Positions 25,162-33,624 of a DNA stretch of 38,729 nucleotides are shown one piece after another. Origin of the DNA: Claveliimonas sp964652805. Its GTDB lineage: Bacteria > Bacillota > Clostridia > Lachnospirales > Lachnospiraceae. Made by a program: the position numbers and the translations under genes. Below the pieces are notes generated by a model that saw nothing but the letters and a program-made list of their open reading frames with translations, made no database searches and was not told the DNA's origin. Location: positions 1-38,729 of the forward strand of contig CAZZBJ010000006.1 in NCBI GenBank assembly GCA_964652805.1, read 5' to 3'. The stretch's first letter is position 1. Each line of letters begins with the position of its first letter.

Positions 25162-26090
25162 TCTCCGGCCGTCCCCCGCAGAATCCCAAGTCCGTGCTCC
25201 AGATGGGGCAGGAGGAATTCCAGGGCCTCCTCCACCGCCTTGGGGCTGCCAGGAAGATTGACGATCAGGGTACCGCCCCGGATACCGGACACAGCCCGGC
25301 TGAACATGGCCCTTGGAGTGATGGACAGAGAGTAGCTCCGGATGGCCTGGGCGATGCCGTCCGCCATCCGGTCACAGGCCGCAATAGTCGCCTCAGGGGT
25401 CAGGTCCCTGGGAGAAAATCCGGTGCCCCCGGTGGTAAAGATCGCATTGATCTGCCGCTGGTCCGCCAGGTGGACGAGCTGGCTCTTCAAGGGCTCGATG
25501 CCGTCCGCAAGGAGCAGCTGCTCCTCCACCTCATAACCTGCCTGCTCCAGCATCCGGGCCGCCAAAGGACCGCTTTCATCCTTCCTCTCTCCTATAGCCC
25601 CCTTGTCGCTTAAGGTGATCACAGCCGCCGTAAAGGGGCGGTCCGGGGAAGGAAGCTCTGCCTTAACCTGATCTCCTTTTTTGATCTGTCCGCCCCGGAT
25701 CACCCGGGCAAAGACACCCTCCCGTGGCATGATGCAATCCCCCACCCTCTTGTAGATCTCACAGTGACCGTGGCACTCCTTCCCGATCTGGGTCAGCTCC
25801 AGGATGGCCTCACTGCCCACGGTGATCCTGGCTCCTACCGGGAGGGTCCGCAGATCCGGCCCTTCTACGATGAGATTTTCCCCGAAAGCACCCGGACCCA
25901 GGTTCGCATCCCCGCCTCTCCTTCGGAACTCCTCTATCTTCTCACATGACAGAAGACTCACCTGGCGATGCCAGTGTCCCGCATGGGCATCCCCTTCCAG
26001 CCCCCAGTCCTCCCTGAGGACAGCCTCCCCGACGGGAACCTTGGCCGTTCCCCTCTCTTTGCTGATACATATCTCCAAAAGTCTGCTCAA
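25134..26090 (-). CDS. MOSC domain fused to MogA/MoaB-type molybdopterin domain
   Basis: Two-domain protein of 318 residues. Residues 1-145 are a MOSC domain (EAVLREDWGLEGDAHAGHWH; the cysteine in GKECHGHCEIYKRVG is the likely sulfur or metal ligand). Residues 152-318 are a MogA/MoaB-type molybdopterin adenylyltransferase domain, with TTGGTGFSPRDLTPEAT and NLPGSPKAVEEAL as the nucleotide and pterin motifs. It begins four bases after moaA and is co-translated with it. The C-terminus (CGGSGRRN) runs into the neighbouring XRE fragment and may be altered. The fusion suggests coupling of cofactor adenylation with a sulfur or cofactor-handling step. Confidence 0.9.
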   Translation of the reverse strand: MSRLLEICISKERGTAKVPVGEAVLREDWGLEGDAHAGHWHRQVSLLSCEKIEEFRRRGGDANLGPGAFGENLIVEGPDLRTLPVGARITVGSEAILELTQIGKECHGHCEIYKRVGDCIMPREGVFARVIRGGQIKKGDQVKAELPSPDRPFTAAVITLSDKGAIGERKDESGPLAARMLEQAGYEVEEQLLLADGIEPLKSQLVHLADQRQINAIFTTGGTGFSPRDLTPEATIAACDRMADGIAQAIRSYSLSITPRAMFSRAVSGIRGGTLIVNLPGSPKAVEEALEFLLPHLEHGLGILRGTAGECGGSGRRN

Positions 26091-26094
26091 CCTC

Positions 26095-27087
26095 TTATCC
26101 TCCGATCCTGTTCATATTCTTCTGCTCTGTCCCCTCTTCCCGGGGCTGCCCAAACTGGTGGCAGGCCGGCTTCTCCCATATCGCCTGCCGGATGGCGGCG
26201 CTGATGTCCTGCCGGGACGCCCCCTCCCGCAGGAGCCGCCGCAGATCTGTCCCGTCCGCATACTGCAGGCAGGGCTTTAAAAATCCCTCCGCACTGAGGC
26301 GGACCCGGTTGCAGGAGCCGCAGAACTTGTGGGAGAGCGCGCTGATAAATCCAATCCTGCCCCGGAAGCCCGCAAAGGTCACGTAGGAGGCGGGACCGCT
26401 GCCGACCAGGCTTTCGTCCTCTTTCCGGCCCGCCTGTCTTTCGGGCCCAAAGGACGCCCGCAGCCTTTGAAGCACCGTCTCCTGGCTGCACAGAGGGAAC
26501 TTTTTCCCAAGCCCCAGGGGCATCATCTCAATAAACCGGACATCCATATCCCTCTCCCTTGCCAGCTCCGCCAGAGGGCACCACGCACTCTCATTGCAAC
26601 CGGCCAGCGGCACGCAGTTGAGCTTCACACGTATCCGGGGATACTCTCTCATCCTCTCCAGACTTAAGTGGACCCGGTCCAGCTCGTCCCTCCTTGTAAC
26701 GGAGGTGTACTGCTCTCTCTCCAGGGTGTCCAGACTGATGTTCACAGAGCCCAGCCCCGCTGCCGCCAGCCCCTCGATCTGCTCCCCTAAGAGGACACCG
26801 TTGGTGGTCAGGGCCACCTCCCCCACCCTCTCAATAGCCGTCAGCATGGATACCAGCCTATCCAGATTTCTCCTCACAAGAGGCTCGCCCCCTGTCAGCC
26901 GTATCCGGGTGATGCCCAGCTCTGCGGCAGCCTCCGCCACCCGCGCGATCTCCTGGTAGGTGAGGATCTCTTCGTGGGAAATCCGCTCCACTCCCTCCTC
27001 AGGCATGCAATAGACACAGCGCAGATTGCAGCGGTCTGTCACGGAAATCCTCATATAGTTGATCTGTCGACCATACTGGTCTGTCAT
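26095..27087 (-). CDS. moaA: GTP 3',8-cyclase MoaA
   Basis: Radical SAM enzyme of 330 residues that, with MoaC, starts molybdopterin synthesis from GTP. The N-terminal cluster motif is Cys-x3-Cys-x2-Cys in DRCNLRCVYCMPEEG. The SAM-binding segment is RLTGGEPLVRR. The C-terminal cluster uses CGSC and a third cysteine in LKPCLQYADG. The protein ends in Gly-Gly, the conserved tail that inserts into the active site. GAGAGGAG precedes the ATG. No moaC, moaD, moaE or moeA lies in this window, so they must be elsewhere. Confidence 0.96.
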   Translation of the reverse strand: MTDQYGRQINYMRISVTDRCNLRCVYCMPEEGVERISHEEILTYQEIARVAEAAAELGITRIRLTGGEPLVRRNLDRLVSMLTAIERVGEVALTTNGVLLGEQIEGLAAAGLGSVNISLDTLEREQYTSVTRRDELDRVHLSLERMREYPRIRVKLNCVPLAGCNESAWCPLAELARERDMDVRFIEMMPLGLGKKFPLCSQETVLQRLRASFGPERQAGRKEDESLVGSGPASYVTFAGFRGRIGFISALSHKFCGSCNRVRLSAEGFLKPCLQYADGTDLRRLLREGASRQDISAAIRQAIWEKPACHQFGQPREEGTEQKNMNRIGG

Positions 27088-27185
27088 GCCAGTCTCCTCT
27101 CTTTACAAAACGGCAGCCCGCTCCGGCAGACCGCCTTGATCCAGAACTAAGTTTAACTGCATCCGAAAAAAAAGGCAATACATGC

Positions 27186-27234
27186 TTGACATTTCATTTG
27201 TCTTATTACATTATTGTACTGCATCAGTAGTACA
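27186..27234 (+). promoter_or_regulatory. promoter with palindromic operator of a lost ABC transporter
   Basis: TTGACA (27186-27191), 17 bases, CATTAT (27209-27214). Immediately downstream lies the palindrome TGTACT-N8-AGTACA (27215-27234). Such sites are typical of YtrA-type GntR repressors that control ABC transporters, but no GntR gene is next to it here. Confidence 0.65.
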
Positions 27235-27263
27235 CAAGTACAAAATGACAAGGAGATACACAA

Positions 27264-27689
27264 ATGGAACAAGTGATCCTAAAGACAAACCACCTCACCA
27301 AGCGCTACGGTCACCGGGCCGTCGTGGAAAACCTGTCCATGACCATACACCAGGGAGACATCTACGGATTTATCGGGAAAAACGAGGCTGGAAAGACAAC
27401 TCTCATCCGCATGGTGACCGGTCTTGCCGCCCCCAGCGACGGCAGCACCACGCTCCTGATGGCTGTGCTCATTTCCCTCTTTGTGGGAAGCGAGTTCAGC
27501 AACGGCACTGTCAAGATCATCGCCTCGCGAAATTACAGTCGGCTGAAGATTGATCTGTCCAAGCTGCTTGTGGGCATCCTGACTTCAGTCCTCTTCACCC
27601 TGGTGTTTGTCCTGGCCGCCAACATCTGCTTCCTCCTTGTGCCCGCTCTTGCGGGAGCCGGCAGCTTCCGGAAACGGGATATCAAATAG
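27264..27689 (+). pseudogene. collapsed ABC transporter: ATPase start fused to permease pieces
   Basis: One frame of 141 codons is made of parts of two genes. Residues 1-61 are the N-terminus of an ABC ATPase (LTKRYGHRAVVENLSM, Walker A GKNEAGKT at 38-45). It then passes directly into an ABC-2 permease segment (SLFVGSEFSNGTVKIIASRN, then two hydrophobic helices). The ending FRKRDIK resembles the C-terminus of such permeases, so a second deletion probably lies near residue 130. Walker B, the signature motif and most of the membrane domain are gone, so it cannot transport. AAGGAGA precedes the ATG and the promoter is intact, so the scar may still be expressed as a small membrane peptide. Confidence 0.8.
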
Positions 27690-27692
27690 AGG

Positions 27693-27740
27693 AAAAAAGA
27701 CACTGCAAAGGACTTGCGTCCTCACAGTGCCTTTTTTGTT
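27693..27740. terminator. bidirectional terminator between the ABC remnant and ilvE
   Basis: Arms GACACTGCAAAGGAC and GTCCTCACAGTGCC fold around TTGC with a small internal bulge, flanked by A and T runs on both sides. It serves the plus-strand remnant and the minus-strand ilvE. Confidence 0.85.
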
Positions 27741-27799
27741 TTCTGTATTGCTTTTTATATCTGCATGCTTTTGCGAAAATTCTCCTGTCAGCAGGTCTG

Positions 27800-28825
27800 T
27801 TAACAGATCTTGTGGATCCATCCCTCCGGAGCCTCGATGTGGCCCATCTGGATGCCTGTCAGTGTGTCGTACAGCTTCTGGATGGTCGGTCCCATTTTCT
27901 CCATACCGCTGGGGAAGCAGATTTCCTTGTCGTGGTCCACGATCTTTCCAACCGGTGAGATGACTGCCGCTGTGCCGCACAGACCGCACTCTGCAAAATC
28001 TTTGACCTCGTCCATGCAGACCTCTCTCTCCTCTGTCTTCAGTCCAAGGTAGTGCTCTGCCACATAGAGAAGTGAGCGCCTTGTGATAGACGGCAGGATC
28101 GTGGAAGACTTTGGTGTGACAACTGTGTTGTCCTTTGTCACAAAGAGGAAGTTGGCTCCGCCGGTCTCCTCCACCTTCGTCCTTGTAGCTGAGTCGAGAT
28201 ACATGTTCTCGTCAAAACCCTTCTCGTGGGCGTCAACGATGGCGTACAGACTCATGGCATAGTTCAGGCCTGCCTTTACATGGCCTGTTCCGCGGGGAGC
28301 TGCCCTGTCGTAGTCACATACGCGGATGATGATTGGCTTTGCGCCGCCCTTGAAGTAGGGTCCTACCGGTGTGGTGAACACGCGGAACTGATACTCGTCA
28401 GCCGGCTTCACACCGATAACGGCGTTAGAGCCGAACATATAGGGACGGATATACAAAGTGGCTCCTGATCCGTAGGGCGGAACATAGGCTGCATTCGCCT
28501 CTACTACTTTGTGGACAGCCTCAACAAAGCGTTCCTCCGGAAATACCGGCATCTCCAGTCTCTTGGCGGAGGATACCATCCTCTGTGCGTTCAGATCCGG
28601 GCGGAACGTAACGATATGTCCGTCCTCTGTGGTGTAGGCTTTCAATCCCTCAAAGCATGTCTGCGCATACTGAAGGACACCGGCACATTCGTTGAGCACA
28701 ATGTTTGCGTCGGATGTCAGTGTACCCTCATCCCAGGCTCCATCCTTGTAGTTGGAAACGTATCTCTTATCGGTCTGCATGTAAACAAATCCGAGATTAG
28801 ACCAGTCGATATTCTTTTTTTCCAT
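27800..28825 (-). CDS. ilvE: branched-chain amino acid aminotransferase
   Basis: Fold-type IV PLP aminotransferase of 341 residues, the last step of valine, leucine and isoleucine synthesis and the first of their breakdown. Signatures include YAQTCFEGLKAYTTEDGHIVTFRPD, the lysine-containing GLNYAMSLYAIVDAHEKGFDE region, EETGGANFLFV, and SILPSITRRSLL before the cofactor-phosphate loop (GTAAVISPVGKI). The length fits the family II branched-chain enzymes. It has its own promoter and a terminator, so it is a separate unit from ilvB-ilvN although on the same strand. Confidence 0.95.
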   Translation of the reverse strand: MEKKNIDWSNLGFVYMQTDKRYVSNYKDGAWDEGTLTSDANIVLNECAGVLQYAQTCFEGLKAYTTEDGHIVTFRPDLNAQRMVSSAKRLEMPVFPEERFVEAVHKVVEANAAYVPPYGSGATLYIRPYMFGSNAVIGVKPADEYQFRVFTTPVGPYFKGGAKPIIIRVCDYDRAAPRGTGHVKAGLNYAMSLYAIVDAHEKGFDENMYLDSATRTKVEETGGANFLFVTKDNTVVTPKSSTILPSITRRSLLYVAEHYLGLKTEEREVCMDEVKDFAECGLCGTAAVISPVGKIVDHDKEICFPSGMEKMGPTIQKLYDTLTGIQMGHIEAPEGWIHKIC

Positions 28826-28883
28826 GGATAATTCCCCCGTTCTGTGTTTTACTAGTCAATGGTTACCTTCTTGATCTTTTTTC

Positions 28884-28912
28884 ATTATAGTACGGTCATT
28901 AATAAAATTCAA
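28884..28912 (-). promoter_or_regulatory. ilvE promoter
   Basis: TTGAAT (28907-28912), 17 bases, then a perfect TATAAT (28884-28889), about 60 bases before the ilvE start. Confidence 0.85.
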
Positions 28913-28955
28913 GAGTGCGCTCTGTTTTTTTGCGATCAATTTCAGAGCCCACTCT
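28912..28955 (-). terminator. hairpin past ilvN, probable terminator
   Basis: AGAGTGGGCTCTG and CAGAGCGCACTCT pair with one mismatch and are followed by TTGAATTTTATT in the mRNA sense. The stem abuts the -35 of ilvE, so one sequence ends the ilvB-ilvN transcript and borders the next promoter. Confidence 0.6.
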
Positions 28956-28980
28956 GCAGACCCCGGAAAGCCCGGAAATG

Positions 28981-29490
28981 CTACCGCTCCATCATACTAA
29001 TAGACTCGATGCCCACGCTTCCGCCGCGCACAACCTCAATGCTCCGAAACTCCTCCTTCATGAGCTTGATCACGGCGTCATTCTTGGTGGCTGTCTGCAC
29101 GAATTCCAGGAGCAGACTGTCCTTTCCGTAATCAATGACCTTGGCCTTGAAGGTCTCCGCGATCTGGAAAGCCTCCACCTTGTCCTCGGCGCTGCAGTTC
29201 CTGACCTTCACGTACAGGATTTCCTTCATCCGCACGAAAATATCTGTAAAGTCGACGACCTTGATGACCTCCACCAGACGGTTGAGCTGCTTTTTGATCT
29301 GCTCAAAAGTTTCGTCGTCGCTAACCGTGGCGATGGTCATCCTGGACACCGTGGGGTCCTCTGTCGTCCCCACAGTCAGGCTGTCCAGGTTGTAGGACTT
29401 TGCAGAGAAAAGTCCTGAGATTTTCGAGAGAACACCTACCTGGTTCTCCACGTAAAGGGATATCCATCTTTTTTTCATTCCGTTGCTCAT
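28981..29490 (-). CDS. ilvN: acetolactate synthase small (regulatory) subunit
   Basis: Regulatory subunit of 169 residues with an N-terminal ACT domain (WISLYVENQVGVLSKISGLF, then SLTVGTTEDPTVSRMTI). The domain binds valine or another end product and lowers or activates the catalytic subunit. The C-terminal half (LYVKVRNCSAEDKVEAFQIA, VRGGSVGIES at the end) is the usual second domain. Its start is 16 bases after the ilvB stop, with AAAGGAGAAG between, so both subunits come from one mRNA. Confidence 0.95.
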   Translation of the reverse strand: MSNGMKKRWISLYVENQVGVLSKISGLFSAKSYNLDSLTVGTTEDPTVSRMTIATVSDDETFEQIKKQLNRLVEVIKVVDFTDIFVRMKEILYVKVRNCSAEDKVEAFQIAETFKAKVIDYGKDSLLLEFVQTATKNDAVIKLMKEEFRSIEVVRGGSVGIESISMMER

Positions 29491-29506
29491 TCTACTCTTC
29501 TCCTTT

Positions 29507-31228
29507 CTAGCAGTCCATGATCATTTCCTTCAGTGTGCCGCCGGGCTGTATCATGGGGTACACAAGGTCTTCCGGATCGATGAGAAACTCGATGATATAG
29601 GGGGTCTTTTTGCTCTTTGCAGCCTCCTCGAAGGCGGGGCGTATTTCCTCCTTTTTTGTCACCCGGATGCCCTTGGCTCCGTAGCTCTGTGCCAGCTTCA
29701 CAAAGTCAGGCGTGTAGGGCGGGCAATCCACCTCGCCGCATTTTCCCCGGCAGGCTGCCCCGGATCGCAGACAGGTCATGGAATATCTCTTGCCGTAGAA
29801 GAGCTTCTGCCACTGGCGCACCATGCCCAGCACGCTGTTGTTGAAAATACAACTTATAATAGGCAGCTCCTCCAGCACGGCCGTGGCCAGCTCCTGGATG
29901 TTCATCTGCATGCCGCCGTCCCCGGAGATGGAGATGACTGTCTTGTCCGGGTTTCCGATCTTGGCCCCGATGGCACCGGGAAGTCCGTAACCCATGGTCC
30001 CCAGTCCGCCGGACATGAGAAGCTGCTTCTTGGGCGTCATCTCCAGGAACTGGGAGGTGAACATCTGATGCTGTCCCACATCGGTCACCACAATGGCCTC
30101 CTCGAACATCTCATTCATTGTATCCAGAATATCCTTTGGTGTCATGACGGACTTTTTCTTCATAGTCAGAGGGCGCTCCGCCTTCCAGCCCCGGATCTCC
30201 TCCTGCCAGTCCTTCGTCTCACAGGGCTCCACGTACTCCAGCACCTTGTCAATGGCCTCCTTTGCATCCGCCACGATAGGGATATCCACCTGCACGTTCC
30301 TGGAGATGGCGGAGGTGTCGATGTCAATGTGGACGATCTTGGCCTTGGGCGCAAAGGAGTGGAGCTTTCCCGTGATCCTGTCGTTGAACCTTGTCCCGAT
30401 GGAGAAGAGCAGGTCACAGGAGTCCACCGCCATGTTGGCCGCATAGGCGCCGTGCATGCCCAGGTTGCCCACAAAAAGGGGATGCTGTGTGGGGAGAGCG
30501 CCCCGCCCCATGACCGTGGTCACCACGGGGACATTCGTCTTCTCCACCAGCTCTGTGAAGGCCTCCCCGGCGTGGGCGATATTTACGCCGCCGCCTGCCA
30601 GGAACAGAGGCTTCTCCGCCTTGGAGAGCATCTTGATGGCCCGCTTGAGCTGGCCGATATGTACATGGGTGTTGGGCTTGTAGCCTCTTATATTAACCTC
30701 GGAGGGATACTCGGCGCTTCCCAGCTCTCCCATCACGTCCTTGGGAAGGTCTACAAGGACCGGTCCAGGGCGCCCTGTCCTGGCGATGTAGAAGGCCTCC
30801 TTGATGATCCTTCCTAAGTCCTCCCTGTTGCGCAACGTGACACCGTACTTTGTGATGCTCCTCGTGATGCCCACAATGGCCACCTCCTGGAAAGCATCAT
30901 TTCCTATGAGGTGCCTGGCCACCTGGCCTGTAAAGCACACCAGGGGAACGCTGTCGTAGTTTGCCGTGGCAAGTCCTGTCACCAGGTTCGTGGCCCCGGG
31001 GCCGCTTGTCACCAGACACACGCCCACCTTTCCCGTGGAGCGGGCATAGGCGTCCGCCTCGTGGACGAGAGCCACCTCCTGGCGGGGCAGGATCACCTTG
31101 GTGTAATCCTGTTTGTAGAGCTCATCACTGATGTCGATGGTACAGGCGCCTGGATAGCCGAAGATGGTGTCCACTCCCTCCTCCTTCAGCGCTTTCACAA
31201 GCAGTTTGTTTCCAGAAATTTTTTTCAT
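29507..31228 (-). CDS. ilvB: acetolactate synthase large subunit
   Basis: ThDP- and FAD-dependent catalytic subunit of 573 residues that joins two pyruvates, or pyruvate and 2-oxobutyrate, in branched-chain amino acid synthesis. The early segment EEGVDTIFGYPGA precedes the catalytic glutamate in LPRQEVALVHEADAYAR. SGDGGMQMNIQELATAV is the ThDP/Mg motif near residue 440. A cysteine-rich insertion with Cys at 486, 493, 497 and 502 precedes PPYTPDFVKLAQSYGA, where better-known enzymes have a shorter link. AAGGAGG precedes the ATG. The gene is under a T-box leader and is co-transcribed with ilvN. Confidence 0.95.
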   Translation of the reverse strand: MKKISGNKLLVKALKEEGVDTIFGYPGACTIDISDELYKQDYTKVILPRQEVALVHEADAYARSTGKVGVCLVTSGPGATNLVTGLATANYDSVPLVCFTGQVARHLIGNDAFQEVAIVGITRSITKYGVTLRNREDLGRIIKEAFYIARTGRPGPVLVDLPKDVMGELGSAEYPSEVNIRGYKPNTHVHIGQLKRAIKMLSKAEKPLFLAGGGVNIAHAGEAFTELVEKTNVPVVTTVMGRGALPTQHPLFVGNLGMHGAYAANMAVDSCDLLFSIGTRFNDRITGKLHSFAPKAKIVHIDIDTSAISRNVQVDIPIVADAKEAIDKVLEYVEPCETKDWQEEIRGWKAERPLTMKKKSVMTPKDILDTMNEMFEEAIVVTDVGQHQMFTSQFLEMTPKKQLLMSGGLGTMGYGLPGAIGAKIGNPDKTVISISGDGGMQMNIQELATAVLEELPIISCIFNNSVLGMVRQWQKLFYGKRYSMTCLRSGAACRGKCGEVDCPPYTPDFVKLAQSYGAKGIRVTKKEEIRPAFEEAAKSKKTPYIIEFLIDPEDLVYPMIQPGGTLKEMIMDC

Positions 31229-31274
31229 ACTATACCTCCTTAATGACCGTTATAAACACGGATCATAAAATAAA

Positions 31275-31612
31275 GAAGCCCTAAGCCGAAAAGCTTAGGG
31301 CGAATATCCATCCGTGTTACCACCTAAATTCAGAGACCAGTCGTCTCTGCACTCTGTCAGTACGGGAACTTCTTCGTACTCTGCCGAGCCAGCCGCTCCG
31401 ATACCGCTTCCCGTAACGGGGGAATACCGTTGGAGTCTACTGCCAGACGCGGTCACAATCTGTATACTGCAGCTATACAGATCCTGCTGCCCGGGTTCGA
31501 TCCACTGCTCGAAGGCTACTTCCATACATCCATCACGGAGATTTCCACCATCCATCTCCTCTCTTTGCTTCCGGTATCTATGTACTCCTCCTTGTCACTG
31601 CATTTATTCAGA
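31275..31612 (-). promoter_or_regulatory. T-box leader of ilvB, probably valine-specific
   Basis: In the mRNA sense the leader shows the Stem I marks AGGAGTAC, AAGAG and GGTGGAAATC, then GGAAGTAGCCTTCGAG, where GTA (valine) is the likely specifier codon before the conserved GAG. A seven-pair Stem II hairpin (CTGTATA/TATACAG), CCGTTA, and the tRNA-binding bulge TTAGGTGGTAACACGG follow. The terminator GCCCTAAGC/GCTTAGGGC with a T-rich tail lies at 31278-31301. Uncharged tRNA should favour the antiterminator. An open frame through this region (31295-31555) is not a gene. Confidence 0.93.
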
Positions 31613-31623
31613 TAATTTTTCTT

Positions 31624-31653
31624 ATTATAGTTGATATACCCGTCAACTGTCAA
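31624..31653 (-). promoter_or_regulatory. promoter of the ilvB T-box transcript
   Basis: TTGACA (31648-31653), 18 bases, then a perfect TATAAT (31624-31629), just past the stop codon of the PHP gene. Confidence 0.88.
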
Positions 31654-31662
31654 CTGACTTTT

Positions 31663-32343
31663 TTATCCTTTTTCACCGTTTTTTATCCATACTTCATCCG
31701 GAAATTCTGACTCCGGCGCATCGATATCCACGATGTGGTAGGCCCCGTCCTCATAGTAGGCCGGCTTCATGCCGCCGGTCATAAAGGCCCTAACCAGCTC
31801 TTCCTCGGATCGTATCTCCATGGGAAAATAGGTGGCGCATACTCCCACCTTCTCCGGCACATGACAGTCGCTGGCCCCCACAGGTATCAGGTTCAGCTTC
31901 TTCGCATAGGCCGCCGCCGTCAGGCAGGCATCCCGGTGGGTGCTGCCGTTCAGCACCTCTATGCCGGACAGTCCGGTCACCTCGTCCAGATGCTCCTCCA
32001 TCCCTCTTCTGTTATTACGAAAGGGGTGTGCGCTATAGCAGACGCCTCCCTGCTCCCTCACAAGGTCGATAAAGGCCTGGGCGCTGATCCGCTCCCTGGG
32101 GTAATCCCTGACGCCGTAGGCGATGATGTCTCCCTGGAGAGAATAAAACTCAATCCCCACAAAAATTGGAAAGCCCGTCTTCTCTGAATACTCCCGTGCG
32201 AATTCCCTTATGTCCATGTTGTCATGGTCGGTGATACAGATAGCATCCAATCCTTTTTCCTTCGCAATCTCAACGATTTCCTCCAGTGTAAGGAAGCTGT
32301 CGCCGGAATTGCGCATCTCGTGCATATGCAGGTCGATAAACAT
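31663..32343 (-). CDS. PHP domain phosphoesterase
   Basis: Metal-dependent phosphoesterase of 226 residues of the PHP family. The N-terminal LHMHEM supplies two histidines, DAICITDHDN the next ligands, VGIEFY a glutamate, YSAHPFRNN another histidine, and GASDCHVPE the last Asp and His. The size fits stand-alone YciV/TrpH-like enzymes that act on nucleoside 3',5'-bisphosphates or on short oligonucleotides; the exact substrate is not clear. AGGAG precedes the ATG. It follows the glycosyltransferase by 66 bases and is last in the thyA-dfrA run. Confidence 0.88.
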   Translation of the reverse strand: MFIDLHMHEMRNSGDSFLTLEEIVEIAKEKGLDAICITDHDNMDIREFAREYSEKTGFPIFVGIEFYSLQGDIIAYGVRDYPRERISAQAFIDLVREQGGVCYSAHPFRNNRRGMEEHLDEVTGLSGIEVLNGSTHRDACLTAAAYAKKLNLIPVGASDCHVPEKVGVCATYFPMEIRSEEELVRAFMTGGMKPAYYEDGAYHIVDIDAPESEFPDEVWIKNGEKG

Positions 32344-32409
32344 GCCTGTTCTCCTCTTCTTTTGTCCTGTCTTTCTCCCGCGTTTCCCGGCCCTCTCCTT
32401 TGCTTGCTC

Positions 32410-33624
32410 TCATTTTCTCACGCCTCTGGCCGCCTCCAGTATCCTGCCGCAAACCGCCTTCCAGGATATCTGCGCAAGATCCGGACAGGGCACATGGCCG
32501 TCCCGGATGCGCCCGATGCACTCCCCTATCTTGTTCGCCAGGTTTCTTTCAAAGGCCGGCAGATCCTCCTCAAAGGGCTGATCCGTGTCCCTCATCCGGG
32601 GCGGTTTCACATAGAAGACAGGCCCATGGGGCACGTAGGTCTCTAAAAAGGGCCGGATACCCGGCAGGTCCGTGACTACCACCTGGCAGCCGCAGGCCAG
32701 CGCCTCCATGACCGTCAGGGGGAGTCCCTCATAGAAGGAGGGCAGCACAAAAATATGGCTCTCATTGTACACATCCGCCAGCTTTTCCTGGGGAAGCCTG
32801 CCGGTGAAGGTGACAGGCCAGGGACAGGACTTTGCCAGAGAGCGGATGCACTCCAGCTCCCTCTCATCCCCGTTTCCCCCAGCCAGGGTAAGCTGCAGCC
32901 CTCTGTCCTCCGGCACCACCAGCCCCAGGCCGCGCAGCAGGCTCGCCGCTCCCTTCTCCTGGCTCACCTTTCCCGCAAAGACGAGGCGCACTGGGTCCGC
33001 CGCCGGCTTTTCCCCCTTCCGGAAAAAAATCCCGTCATTGTAGCCCGTCCCAGCGATGAGCACCCGGCTCTCTTCCACTGGGTACACCTTCAGGATCTCC
33101 TTTTTTTGCTCCTGATGCAGAGCGAAGATGCCGTCCAGCTCTCCGATACGGCTGCAGATGAATTCTCTCTGAAGATTGTGCTTTCTCATCTGCCGCAGAT
33201 CCGTGTTGTGACAGAAGCCAAAGACAGGGACATCCCTCACGCAGTCCCTTGTAAGGGCTGTCACAAGATACAGGTGATGGCAGAGGATCAGTTCCGGCCG
33301 GAAGGTTCCCACCGCCTCCCTTATGTTTCCCCGAAAGGCCCGCATGTAGGTTTCTGTCATCCCCTCGTCCATGGTGCTGTAGACCGTGCTCTTGTAGGGC
33401 ATCCTGTCGGACATCCCGGGAATAGCAAAGGGCAGCTCCTCCGAGTGGAAAAAGACGGGGAAAAAATCCACACCCGCAGGGAGGCGTACCTCGTCCTCCC
33501 GATACACACCAGCCAGGACCGCCTGCTCATGGCCCTGCCGGTCAAGCCCCCTCACCACCTCCGTGAGGTAAACGCCGCTTCCAGTGCTGTCCGGCTTCTG
33601 CGCAGTAATACTCAAAATCCTCAT
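32410..33624 (-). CDS. family 4 glycosyltransferase
   Basis: GT-B fold transferase of 404 residues. The N-terminal domain begins ILSITAQKPDSTGSGVYLTE, with the usual glycine-rich loop. The C-terminal domain has RLVFAGKVSQEKG and the donor-binding signature FYEGLPLTVMEALACG, with the expected EX7E spacing. Donor and acceptor are unknown. There are no membrane helices, so it acts in the cytoplasm. Its ATG overlaps the dfrA stop by four bases, so it is translationally coupled to a folate gene, an odd pairing with no obvious metabolic link. Confidence 0.87.
   Translation of the reverse strand: MRILSITAQKPDSTGSGVYLTEVVRGLDRQGHEQAVLAGVYREDEVRLPAGVDFFPVFFHSEELPFAIPGMSDRMPYKSTVYSTMDEGMTETYMRAFRGNIREAVGTFRPELILCHHLYLVTALTRDCVRDVPVFGFCHNTDLRQMRKHNLQREFICSRIGELDGIFALHQEQKKEILKVYPVEESRVLIAGTGYNDGIFFRKGEKPAADPVRLVFAGKVSQEKGAASLLRGLGLVVPEDRGLQLTLAGGNGDERELECIRSLAKSCPWPVTFTGRLPQEKLADVYNESHIFVLPSFYEGLPLTVMEALACGCQVVVTDLPGIRPFLETYVPHGPVFYVKPPRMRDTDQPFEEDLPAFERNLANKIGECIGRIRDGHVPCPDLAQISWKAVCGRILEAARGVRK

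Noticed and set aside
31295..31555. Open frame of 86 codons before ilvB
   Set aside because: It lies wholly within the T-box leader and its sequence is fixed by RNA marks.
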